Shown here: positions 8,701-18,100 of the stretch, piece by piece
How the letters are laid out: the number at the start of each line of letters is the position of its first letter
Position numbering within the stretch: position 1 is the stretch's first letter
NCBI GenBank assembly: GCA_009772895.1
Contig: WOUP01000006.1
Coordinates: forward strand, 1 to 64,000
Source: Puniceicoccaceae bacterium 5H
GTDB lineage: Bacteria; Verrucomicrobiota; Verrucomicrobiia; Opitutales; Oceanipulchritudinaceae
Direction of reading: 5' to 3'
Length of the DNA stretch: 64,000 nucleotides
Position numbers and translations under genes: made by a program
The notes under the pieces: generated by a model
Databases searched by the model: none
What the model saw: only the letters and a program-made list of their open reading frames with translations
What the model was told of the DNA's origin: nothing

Positions 8701-11700
8701 GCTGGCCTTGTTGGTAAGCGTCGATGCGTGCTGATTGCTGGCGATATTGCGCACCTGGGCCGTATAGCGCAGCGTGATCGTGCGGTTGACCTGCGGATCG
8801 CCTGAGCCGGAAACGACCGTCGTGTTGCCGAAGTCCCATTCGAGATCGAGCGGACTGCCGTGCGTCGGCAGCGAAACCGTGGGCGTGGTCGTGCTCCCGG
8901 TCGTGACGCCCGAGCCGATGATCGGCGCGTCGATCGCGACCAGCTCGAGGCCCACCGGCAGGCTGTCGTTGACGACGAGGCTCGGGGCGGTGCCCTGCGG
9001 CAGCACGAGGCTCACCTCAAACTCCACCTGCTCGCCGATCAGCACGGTGCGGGAATCGTCGTTACCGACCGAAGTCGTGGAGACGATCTTCGCCTGGTCG
9101 ATCGAGTTGATCGTAATGGTCACCCCCGGGCTATCGGAGGCGGTCAGCTCGGCGGCGCCGTCGCTATCGCCCGTGCTGCCGGTGCGCGCGCTCTGGCTGC
9201 CGCTGGTGCCCGGCAAGGTGTCGGCAGAGACCGTTACGGGATCCGTCAGCTGCTGACTCGGGTTCACACTGAGGGCGGCCTGCGCGCGGTAGAGGATCGT
9301 GATGCTCTCGCCCGGAGCCAGCTCCGTCAGATCACGGCCGGGATCGGAAAGGTTCAGGTTCGTCGCGTTGATCGTCAACGAGCCGCCGGAGCCTGCCACA
9401 ATACCGCCCGTCATGGCCACATCGACCGCGCCGTCACCCGTGGTATCCGCACCAGGCGCAAAGGCCGGGCTGGAAGAGCCGTCGAGCAAATCGAAGCGCC
9501 CGGGGATCGTGTCCGTAAAGGCGATGTCGTAGAGCGGCACCGTGACCGCCGTGGCGTCAGTATTCGTAATGACGGTGCGGAATTCGAAGACGTCGGTGGC
9601 CTCACCCTCGGCCGTGTTGCCGAAACTGCCGCCCGCAGTGATGTTGCGCACCTGCTTGTCGACGCTCATGGTCGGGCGCTGCACGCGCAGGCTGGCGGAG
9701 CTGTGCAGCTCGGCATAGCCGATGCCGCCGGAGAACGCGTCAACCGTCTCGCTCGAACGGAAGACCTGGCCGAGGTAGCTCAACGACACGCCCACATGGT
9801 TGTAGAGCGTCTTGTTGTCGCTGTTGACCGCACTCAATCCGGTATCGTTGAGCGTGCGGGTCACGATGCGGGCGGTGAACTCGTTGTTGCCGCTGCCGAT
9901 CGGGCCTGTGATGGTCCCAAGGTTGAAGTCGATGACCCCGTTCTGGACCGGGTCGGTGGAATCGAGCCCCGTCGGCGTGGTCGTGACGGAGGTCGGCGTC
10001 AGCTCCGAAGAGCTGGTGTCGATGCTGACCAGGCCGAGCCCCTTGTCCGCCGCCGCGCTGTCACCAAGCGTATCGCGCACGACGAGGTTGGAAATGTCCG
10101 CCCCGGTCTCCGCGCCGAAGAAGCCGACCGCGAGATCGAACGCCGCTTCTTCACCGATCAACGTGTCGCCGTCGACCGTGGAGTCGCCCTCGGTAGTGGA
10201 GCCGGTGACGTAGGTCTTGGCCACCGTCACCCCCAGGCAGCGGAAGCCCCGGCTGTCTTGCGAGATGTAGCGACCGGTCGTGGTGCCGTCGGTGGCGTGT
10301 TGCGGGCTGTCCACCTCGGCTTGCACGCTCAATGAATCGCCCGGCGCACCGGTCGGCGTCGCGATGATGCGGAGATGGACCTCGTCGTAGCTGGAGCCCG
10401 AGCGACGCAACTCCCCGACCTGGGCTGCGGTGAAGGTAAAGGTGTTGCCGCTGGCGCTGCCACTACCGCCCGAGCCGCGCGGGGTCGAAACAATCGCGGC
10501 CGAAGCGCTGGCCCAGCCGGCGCCCAGGGTGATCGTGACGCTGTTATCGGTCGCACTGGAGCCCGATTCGCCTTCGTTCCGGATGTAGACATCGAAGGTT
10601 TCCTGCTGCCCCGCAAAAACGATGCGGTTGAGCACCGTGCTGGAGGGGCTGCCGCCGTTGGCCGCAAACTTGATGTCGAGATCCGGCTGACGCGGGTCGA
10701 TGTTGAGCGTGATGGTGCGGTTCAGGTCGGCCCCGCAAGCGCTCTTGAAGTCGGCGCTGATGTTGCGGTTGTTGCCACCGAGGCTGATGGAAGGATCCAG
10801 ACCGTTGCCCGTCTCTTCCTCGTCCGCCAGATTCGGGAAAGTCGAGGCGCGCGTGGTGTCGTCGATCGTGCTGATGACGTAGAACTCCATCGTAAAGCTC
10901 TCGCCGTGCTCCATCGTCCCGGTGAACTCAAACTTCGGGTCGCTGGTCGAAACGCTGTCCCAGGCGACGGTCGTCAAAGAGCTGCTGTTGCTCACGAAAA
11001 CAGGCGCGGTCGTGGTATCGAGCACCGTATTGACCGGCAGGTCCGGCGTCACGCTGACCGTATTGGCGACGGCCCCCGAGTTGGTCATGGTCACGCGAAT
11101 GCGCGCACGACTGTTCGAGCCGCGGCTGGGGCTGCTCGTCAGGCTGTTGTCGAAACTGGCCGTCATGGTGCCGCCGTTGTCGACGAAGTTCGGCAGCATG
11201 ATGATCTGCGCCGTATCGTCGTTGTCGCTGGGCTGCGAAACCAGGTTCGGGGAGTTCGCGCTGGGCGTATCGCAACCCCAGGTGACTTCGGCCGTCGAGA
11301 GCTTGTCTGCGCAATCGCTGCCCAGGGTCTCGAGCACCGTCACTTCGATGGAGCTGCCCGGCAGGACGGTATCGGCGGCAAACCAGCCACCGGAATATGT
11401 GGCGCCCGGCGAAGTCACATCACCCGAAAGCACCGCGCTGCCGTTGCTGCCGGAGAGGGGGATGCGCACCCGCACGTTTTCCGCCGCGGCGACCCCGTCG
11501 TTGGAGATCACGAAGCGCCACGCGACGACATCGCCCGGCACGCCATATTCCACCTCGCCGTAGCCGTCGTTGACCTCGGTATTCTCGATCGTCAGCGAAG
11601 TGCTGATGTCGGGCTTTTCCGTCGGGATCACAAACGGGATGCCGGGAGACGGCACGTTGCTGCCGCAAAACAGCTCCGCGCTACCCTCCGCCGTCAGGCT

Positions 11701-14700
11701 CGGGCCCGGGTTGTTGCCGGCGAACACGTTCGGATCGCTCGCTTCGATCAGGAACCGGATCGTGAGGGAGTTGACGGTGCTGCCATCGTCGTCATGCACC
11801 GCCACGAGGTGATCCAGCTCCGGAATGAGGCTCGAATCGAAACGGTAGGGATTGCTGGAGCTGCCCGTGCCGGTCGGCAGACCGCCGACCGTCGTAAAGC
11901 TGCCGGGGTTGTTGTCCGTCGCATAGCTCACGGAACCCGGGATGATGCTCAAACCGGTGATGGAGGCGTCCATCTCTTCCAGCGCTACCACATTGTAGAT
12001 CGCGCCGCTGCCGGAATTGCGCACGAGGATCTCGACCTCGCCGTTACTGCAAAGACGGGCCACGCTGTTGGTCGTATTATGCACCACCTGCAGATCGCCG
12101 GAGCCGAGGCGGAAGTTCGGGGCCAGCTTGTTGATCGTCTGTGCCGCCGTGCCGCAGCCCCAGGTCACCGTGACCGTATTCTGATCGTCGGGGATCGCAC
12201 AGCTCGAGCCGGGCACGAGATCGGCGACCACGGTGAGGGTTTCGGCATCGCCGCCCGCGACGTCACCCAGGTCGAAGGTAATCGTCTGGCCGCTGGTCGA
12301 ACTGCCGGAGACGGTAAAGCCGACGCTGTTGGCTGCGGCGGTCGCCGATGAGTCGATCTGGAAATAGGGCGGCAGCTGGTTGACGGCCTGGGCGTCGTAG
12401 GCCGTGCCCGGCTGCAGGTTTTGCACGATGATCGACCACTGCGCGCGTGTGTCGGAAAGCTGGATGCGAGGATTGGGCGTGACGGTGGCGGCCAGTTCGG
12501 CCGTAAAGACGAAACCGGGGCTGCCCGCCGCCGTCGTGGAGAAGTCGCGACTCGTGGTCGGGTAAGTCTGCTCGTCATCGTAGGCGACGCGAGCGGACAG
12601 GCTGGACGTGTCCGTGCCCGAGCTGGCGGAACGGAGCATCCGCACCGTGATGGTGCCGCTGCCGGACAACTCGGTGCCCGTGTAGCGGAAGGTCGGGTTG
12701 CTGCCGCCGTTTTCGCTATAGACGATGTTGCCGGAGTCGAAAGCGCCGCCGTAGACCGGCGTTTGCCCCGTGATGTAGGTGTAGTCGGGGTTGCTGGTCA
12801 GCAGCGTGGTGAGGACGCGAGAGATCTCCTGGTTGTTGGCATTGCCCACCGTGATGACCGCATCGAACTCCTCGCAGACTTCCAGCTGGTTCGGCAGGTT
12901 GACGGACAGGCTCGCCGCCGCCCGTTGCACGCTGTAGCTGTCGACCTGGGTAAAGATCGAGTCGCCCATGCTCGCACAAGCCCCCACCCCGGTCGTCGGC
13001 GCCTGCAGGCGCAACACCACCAGATTGGTATAGCCGGCGGAGCTGCCGCTGCCGAGGGAGGCGTCGGGCACCGTCGTCTCGTAGTCGAACGTCACCATGG
13101 CGTCGCCGACCGCGTTGCGGCCGATATAGCTGTCGCCCGCGAGAAAATCCAGGTTGATGCGCAGTTCGCCCGTCGATTGCGCGAGCGTCGCCGCATCCGT
13201 CGGCACCGGCACCGGACCGGAAGTGGTCGTGCCGTCCGAGAAGGTCACCATCAGCGAGCCCGGGACGAGGGTCTGGTTGGCGTCGCCACCGAAGTCGTCC
13301 GTATAGGTACTGCCGATCCACTCGCCCGGGTAGCTCGCATCGAAGCTGTAGATGGCGGTGTGCGGGATGAATTCGCCCTCCCCGCTATCCCGGGTGTCGT
13401 CCGCCGAGGCGGCGCCCGTCTCGAAGACATTGCCCGTGATGTTGTAATACTGCTGGATCTGTGCGCCCGGGTTGTTCGTGATCGTAAACGAATCGGAAGC
13501 GCTGTCGGAGATCGTACAGGGCGCGCCACTGGCAGAATTCACCGTATCCACTTCGATTGTGGCGACGATACCGGCATGGGTGCCGCCCAGACAGGGATCC
13601 GAGTCGACCTGATAGGCGAGCGTCGCCGTCGGGTTGCTGCTCAGGCTCGAGCGCGGGAAGCTCCAGGTGTAGGTGCCGTCCCCGTTGTCCGCGACCGAGC
13701 CCGCCGACAGGCCGGGAGCCGACGTGATGCTCACGTAGCCGTTGACCTCGATATCGACCGTGACCGGGTCGCTCGCGATACTGCTGAGCTCCGTGCCGCT
13801 GGCGACGACGGTAAAGGTGCCCGTCTCGTTGTTGCTCAGGCGCGATTCGCCCCCGTCGGAGGCGCTTACGCTCACCGAAGGATTGTTCGCCGGCGCGCTG
13901 ATGCTGCTGATGTCGAACGGCACCGCATAGGGGTCGCCGCACTCGTTGTCGTAAAAGGCCTGCCAGACGATCGTGCCGCCACCGGTGCCCGCACACACAT
14001 CCGATGAGACCACGTCGAAGGTCAGCGTCGCCGTGGTGGCTGCGTCGATATTGCCGCCATTGGCCGTGTAGGTAAACTGGCCGTTGCTGGCATTGTAGGA
14101 GAACCCGCCCCCCACATTCGAGACCACCACCCCGAGGTTGTTCAGGTTGGAATCCAGCACGAATCCCACCGCCGGGCCCGTGCCCGCCACATTACTGATG
14201 GGTATGGAGACGCTGGTGGGCGTGAGAAAATCGAGGGAAATCGCGTTCGTGGTGAGGTCCACGATCGGCAAGTCGAAGTCGAGCACTACCGAGCCTTCGC
14301 GGCTGGCCGCGGTGAGGCCCGTGCGGTCGGTGGTGGAAGCCGTGTTGCCGAGGTTGTCGCAACCGACGACGACCGCCGTGACTTCGAGCGTAAAGTCTTC
14401 GCCCGGCGCCAGGTAAGGCAGCGTGTAGAGGCCGGTGGGGCTTTGGGTCGCCGTGGTGGCGGGCGACGTCTGGCTGATCGAGACCGTGCCGAACGAGCTG
14501 TTGCCCAGCAGGTCGCGCTCGTCGATCTCCACATCAAAGAGGCCGCCGTAACCGGAATTGGTCACCGTGACGGTCCAGGTGGCGGTTTCCCCCACCCCGA
14601 CGGTCTGACTGGCGGGAAACTTCTCCAGGACCGAAGCACCGGCGAACACCAGAGCGTTCTGCGCGGTCGAGCCCGTCGTGGTCGAGGTCGGCGTCTCGGC

Positions 14701-15168
14701 ATCGCCATAGCTCCACTGATAGCCGAGGGAATAGGTGCCGGCGGCGACCGAAGCCTCGGCCCGCAGCCCGTAGTCGATCGTAATGCTGCTGCCGTTGGCG
14801 AGATCGTATTCGCCGCTATCGAGGGAGATCGTGAGCGTCGTACCGCTTTGCGAAGCGCTGACTGAAGCACCGGACGCGCTGGCCGTGCCCGGCACGTAGG
14901 TAAAGCCGGCGGGCAGCGTGACCGTCACCCCCAGATCGTAGGCCGTCGCGCCGCTGTTGCTCAGCGTGAGCGAAAAGGTATCGCCGGTGCTGTTACGCAC
15001 GTCGCTGCTGCCGTTCCAGACGCCGGCGCGGTCCATGTAGGGCGTCGAAGCCGTCGGGGTGTCGCGGCTCGAGTCGGCGGGCGTGAAGTCGACCGAAGAG
15101 TCGATGGTAGCAGCCTGCGCGGCAGCGAGCAGGAGCAACTGGGAGAAAAGGCAAATCCAGCGCATCAT
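5716..15168 (-). CDS. Giant secreted DUF11-repeat surface protein (3150 aa)
   Basis: 3150 aa; signal peptide MMRWICLFSQLLLLAAAQA then a mature, Thr/Ser/Gly/Asp-rich protein with few Lys and Cys. Most of it is a chain of immunoglobulin-like DUF11 (conserved-repeat) modules, each with the pattern V-K-x-V-x... G-D-x-V-x-Y-T-h-T-h-x-N-x-G followed by a D-x-L-P-x-G-h motif. Clear modules start near residues 1646, 1840, 2026, 2180, 2353, 2526 and 3053. Two SdrD-B/carboxypeptidase-regulatory-like modules lie near 2676 (GFVFEDVNGN) and 2793 (VISGRVIRDDGEGGG). A calcium-loop motif DTNCNGVLDAGE is near 2969. There is no C-terminal barrel, LPxTG, PEP-CTERM or other visible anchor, so it is released or held by a partner. 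Its ATG overlaps the stop of the 1990-aa barrel gene by 4 nt (ATGA), implying coupled translation and a shared job. Function unknown; adhesion or matrix role is inferred. Confidence 0.88.
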   Translation of the reverse strand: MMRWICLFSQLLLLAAAQAATIDSSVDFTPADSSRDTPTASTPYMDRAGVWNGSSDVRNSTGDTFSLTLSNSGATAYDLGVTVTLPAGFTYVPGTASASGASVSASQSGTTLTISLDSGEYDLANGSSITIDYGLRAEASVAAGTYSLGYQWSYGDAETPTSTTTGSTAQNALVFAGASVLEKFPASQTVGVGETATWTVTVTNSGYGGLFDVEIDERDLLGNSSFGTVSISQTSPATTATQSPTGLYTLPYLAPGEDFTLEVTAVVVGCDNLGNTASTTDRTGLTAASREGSVVLDFDLPIVDLTTNAISLDFLTPTSVSIPISNVAGTGPAVGFVLDSNLNNLGVVVSNVGGGFSYNASNGQFTYTANGGNIDAATTATLTFDVVSSDVCAGTGGGTIVWQAFYDNECGDPYAVPFDISSISAPANNPSVSVSASDGGESRLSNNETGTFTVVASGTELSSIASDPVTVDIEVNGYVSITSAPGLSAGSVADNGDGTYTWSFPRSSLSSNPTATLAYQVDSDPCLGGTHAGIVATIEVDTVNSASGAPCTISDSASDSFTITNNPGAQIQQYYNITGNVFETGAASADDTRDSGEGEFIPHTAIYSFDASYPGEWIGSTYTDDFGGDANQTLVPGSLMVTFSDGTTTSGPVPVPTDAATLAQSTGELRINLDFLAGDSYIGRNAVGDAMVTFDYETTVPDASLGSGSSAGYTNLVVLRLQAPTTGVGACASMGDSIFTQVDSYSVQRAAASLSVNLPNQLEVCEEFDAVITVGNANNQEISRVLTTLLTSNPDYTYITGQTPVYGGAFDSGNIVYSENGGSNPTFRYTGTELSGSGTITVRMLRSASSGTDTSSLSARVAYDDEQTYPTTSRDFSTTAAGSPGFVFTAELAATVTPNPRIQLSDTRAQWSIIVQNLQPGTAYDAQAVNQLPPYFQIDSSATAAANSVGFTVSGSSTSGQTITFDLGDVAGGDAETLTVVADLVPGSSCAIPDDQNTVTVTWGCGTAAQTINKLAPNFRLGSGDLQVVHNTTNSVARLCSNGEVEILVRNSGSGAIYNVVALEEMDASITGLSIIPGSVSYATDNNPGSFTTVGGLPTGTGSSSNPYRFDSSLIPELDHLVAVHDDDGSTVNSLTIRFLIEASDPNVFAGNNPGPSLTAEGSAELFCGSNVPSPGIPFVIPTEKPDISTSLTIENTEVNDGYGEVEYGVPGDVVAWRFVISNDGVAAAENVRVRIPLSGSNGSAVLSGDVTSPGATYSGGWFAADTVLPGSSIEVTVLETLGSDCADKLSTAEVTWGCDTPSANSPNLVSQPSDNDDTAQIIMLPNFVDNGGTMTASFDNSLTSSPSRGSNSRARIRVTMTNSGAVANTVSVTPDLPVNTVLDTTTAPVFVSNSSSLTTVAWDSVSTSDPKFEFTGTMEHGESFTMEFYVISTIDDTTRASTFPNLADEEETGNGLDPSISLGGNNRNISADFKSACGADLNRTITLNIDPRQPDLDIKFAANGGSPSSTVLNRIVFAGQQETFDVYIRNEGESGSSATDNSVTITLGAGWASASAAIVSTPRGSGGSGSASGNTFTFTAAQVGELRRSGSSYDEVHLRIIATPTGAPGDSLSVQAEVDSPQHATDGTTTGRYISQDSRGFRCLGVTVAKTYVTGSTTEGDSTVDGDTLIGEEAAFDLAVGFFGAETGADISNLVVRDTLGDSAAADKGLGLVSIDTSSSELTPTSVTTTPTGLDSTDPVQNGVIDFNLGTITGPIGSGNNEFTARIVTRTLNDTGLSAVNSDNKTLYNHVGVSLSYLGQVFRSSETVDAFSGGIGYAELHSSASLRVQRPTMSVDKQVRNITAGGSFGNTAEGEATDVFEFRTVITNTDATAVTVPLYDIAFTDTIPGRFDLLDGSSSPAFAPGADTTGDGAVDVAMTGGIVAGSGGSLTINATNLNLSDPGRDLTELAPGESITILYRAQAALSVNPSQQLTDPVTVSADTLPGTSGSQSARTGSTGDSDGAAELTASDSPGVTITINSIDQAKIVSTTSVGNDDSRTVLIGEQVEFEVSLVLPQGTAPSLVVNDSLPVGLELVAIDAPIIGSGVTTGSTTTPTVSLPTHGSPLDLEWDFGNTTVVSGSGDPQVNRTITLRYTAQVRNIASNQHASTLTNKASYSLSGTPMEIADVELTLHEAQMTVTKQVDTTDPVDAGDTLTFTVTVENAGGGAAAYELDLQDTLPDGLTYEPGSTTLLSGSGETQNLTGTLAEPDDNAGVLTWGRTQSSPVNLDLATGGRLVFTYRATVDDAVQPEQDLDNDVLVTWTSLDGDPGPDLGDVTMDTAGSSNGERTGDASGANDNRATASANVVSAKSSVVSSKTASGDTLPLSSPASGFRVGDVVTYTLEVTLMEGTQDDFEIRDDLPAGMEFVGFDAITPASDNDGITYTAPVAGTTAPEAGDTGTIAFQLGTVVNEGDAQTDNDMLTLVYRVRIVDDVDLDAPDGLAGTSADRNTNLVNSARAAFHLAGYDPSDDLHETAATSDTVILRQPELIADKQLLLPSSGNDLVPEESGRFEFTITNQGTAPAYDAVIVDTLPVGLRQTTPTLQTATLAGNDILGDLAYTYSAATGELTLTLTDAQRFDPGDSLVVSYDFTVDPAVQGNQTIHNSVDVTEHYSQPSTSTDGRRKYDNVVPATEPVDIAITVQGFVFEDVNGNRGRSYGETWATGSTVYVNLVQGGSVIDSYRVDPGAGDFRFDRVPSGNYELVITDSASKTTAVAPSGFIFYEALPSDGRLPLTVANDSLYDVPLGLRRGTVISGRVIRDDGEGGGTANDGSLNGGEVGLGNVVVRLTDCGSTVYNEALTHGDGSFELVVPPSVANGATLCIEQYNLSEYVSTGGDAGDTGGSYDRSADAVTFTYAQSESRSGVLFFDVPPNALLTDGEQTILPGNVAFYSHTFMAGTGGEVVFSLGNALNPNYPGWGQTLFRDTNCNGVLDAGEPQISLPGTPISVNAGDVICLIVKDASPSGAPYGSTNQITLTATFTYTDASPSLPGNVLTRQDLTRIGPGTTAGLELVKAVDTSSASPGAVITYTITFENKGEDPLNEIVVFDRTPAYTTFVSAAATTPLPDALTGVSITEPTPGEAGSIIWTFTGTLDPGAQGEVTYQVQIDN

Positions 15169-18100
15169 GGCAGTGGTTCTTCCTTTCGGCCGAAACGCAG
15201 GTTGTCTTCGTCAAACTTCATACTGAAGGAGATAAAGAGGCCCTTTTGGGTCTCGCCGGAGGTATCGAAATCGCGGTCGACATACCCCCAGAAGTTGTAG
15301 CCCACACCGAAACGCATCTGGCGCTTCCACCAGAAGCCGATCTCCGGCCCGAGCCCGTAGTTGAATTCATCCTGATCGCCCGTCCACATCAGCGCGTAGT
15401 TGAGGCCCACGTCCCAGCGGTCCTCGAACTTGCGCAGGATACGCCCGTTGTCCTGATAGGCGGAAAAGTCGTCGGAGAAGGGATCCAGCTCTTCGTGCAC
15501 CCACTTCGCGGCGAGGCGGTTCGTCCATATCCAATCTTCATTGGGTTGGTAATTCAGGTTGGTCGAAAGCAGGTGCACCTGGCGCTTCGTGCCCAGATCG
15601 TCATACATCGTGACGCCAGACTCGGTGCGGTATTCGTAGAGAAACAGCGCGTTCCAGACATCCTGATCCACCTGACGCCAGGCGAAACCCACCTGAAAGC
15701 GATTTTGCCGCAGATCCTGGGAATCCTCGCGCTTGTTGTCCTGGTAATTGAAGAGCGTGCGCCCGAGGAAGGTCCAGTCCTGGTCCAGCTTGCGGGCGTA
15801 GCCCAGCGTGTGCAGGTAGGTATCCTGATCGGTCGCCATGCGGACTTCGCCGCGCGCGGTCGCCTTCCAGTTGTCGGCCCCCGTGACCTCGATCGCTTCG
15901 GTTACGGCGGTAGATTCGGTCGTCTGCGTGCCGGTGAAAGGCGTGATGCGCTCGAAGGTCGTTTGCAGCTTCACGCCGCGGTCCACCTGCCACTCATTGC
16001 GCAGGCCCACAGAGGCCTCCGACTGGCGACCGTCGAGGGCGTCGCGCACCCGGTATTCATTGTAGCTACGCGTGTTTTGCAGCACCTCCGACTCGACGCC
16101 GAAGAGCGTGCGGTAATTTTGCTGCGACTCCGTCAGCTCGAACTCGCCGCCCAGCGAGTTGATGAACTCGTGGATGGCATAGACGCGCGAGCGGCTGGAT
16201 ACCTGGTAATCCGCCCCCAGGGCCACGCGGCGCTGATCCGTCTTCACCACGTCCTGTTCCACCTCGGCGGAGACGCGGGCATCCGGCAGATAAGGCATCC
16301 GGGTGGTGGCCTTGGTGCGCACGCTGCGGACTTCGTTGGGCGTAAAGTTGTTTGCGAGCGGGTTGGCTGCCGTCTCGGTCTCGTTGGAAACGCGCCCGCC
16401 CACTTCAACCTCCACGTCGTTGTCGAAACGGTGGATCAAATCGACCCGCACGCCCTTGCGGTTGCCGTCCGTGACCGCATCCTCGGTATAGACCGCCTGT
16501 GTGTGCAGGTCCGTCTGCGGCGAGAGGCGATGGGTGATCTCGGCCCCGCCCTCGATGCGGCCGGAGGTCAGCGTGGCGCTCGGATTCTCGAAGGTCTCTT
16601 CGGTCTGGCCGTAGAAAATGCGACTTTCTGTATTGCCGCCCTGCGAAAGCAATTCCACGCGACCGGCCATGCCCTGCCCCTTGTCCATGCTGTCGCTCTG
16701 GGCGACTTCGCCGACGACATAGGTCTGCTCGGTCAGCTTGACCGTGACGTTGCCGCTGGTCAACTCGTAGGCGTCTTCAGGGTTTTCGTCGCGCACGTAG
16801 GAGCCGCCGACTTCGAGGCGATCCGTCAGCTTGTATTGCGCATCGCCGCCGTAGGTCCAGAAGGCCGGCCCGCCCTGATCCACTTCGTAGGTGATGCGGA
16901 TGTACTGCGGGTTGAGGTTGGTATCCAGCGTCGGCACGGGGCGGCGGAAGAGCACACGCCCGGTAAAAGGCTCAAACTCGTAGTCCTCGTAGCGATTCAT
17001 CATCTCGCGCTCGAGGATGACGGACGGCTGGTTGCGGTCGCGCGTGATGATCTCGATCTGCTCCGAATTGAGCAAGCCGTTGCGCGCGCTGAAATTATAG
17101 GGGCCGGAAGTGCCGTTGGCCGGGATCTCGACCACCACCTGCCGCGAGGTGCCGCGACTGACGAAGGCGTTCGCCGCCGTGCGGGCGTTTTCGTAGTGGG
17201 CCTGAAAGCCGTTGAGGCTGCGGTTGTAATTGCCGAAGTCGCGCGCCTCATTGGTCGTCCGCGTCAGGAAGTCGCCCCACAGCAGGTAGGTGCGCTTGTG
17301 GTCGAGGCGCACATACAGGTTGCCGGAAGACTGCGCATCGTAACCGCGCACGGACGAGTCGCCGTAGACGGGGTAATACTTGTCCGGCTCGATGTCGCGG
17401 AAGAGCTCGGCGTCGTCGCGCTTGTCGGAGTCGTAAGCCGCCGTCAGCAACCACTCGCCTTTGACCTGGCCTTTGAGGAAGAAGGCGGCGCGGCCCTCGG
17501 CGGCGTTGCCTTCGCCGGAATTCGCGAACGCACGCAGCTCTTCCTCAAAACCACTGTTGCCATAGACGGGCATGATCCCGCCGCCGTTGCGACTGTTGAG
17601 GTTCAGGCGCCCCTGCAACACGCCGGAAGCGACCAGCGGGCGCAGATCGGGCAGGAAGGGCAGTTGCGCGTCCGCCTCGATCACCCCGCTGCTGATACGG
17701 ATGTCGGCCAGGCCGGGCTCCGCCGGAGGCTGGAGCGTAAAGGTCCCTTCACCGCCGGTGAGGAAGACTTGCGTGCCCGGCTCCATCTCGTTGACGTCCG
17801 TGACTTGCCAGGTGCCGAGGGTGCTTTGCAGCGTCAGCGGCGTGCGGGCCGAGACGAGCGTCCCGTGGGCGTCTTCAAGGCGCACGTGGACTTCGACCGG
17901 CGTCGTGCCGTCAGCCGGCGGCTCGGAGTTGGAAAAGGCGATGTTGAGCTGCGACAGGCTGTCGGGCGCCCGCACCGTAATCGTCTTGGAACCGCGGGGA
18001 TTGCCGAACGGGTCGTACTGCGTGACGGTCAACGTGTTTTCGCCCGGCAGCAGGGCCACAGCCACGTATTCCGCCGCCTGCAGTTCGCGCTCCGGGTCTT

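Noticed and set aside
5716-15168. Sortase-anchored Gram-positive surface protein because of SdrD-B modules
   Set aside because: No LPxTG, no C-terminal hydrophobic anchor, and the window encodes outer-membrane and TonB components, so the cell is Gram-negative.
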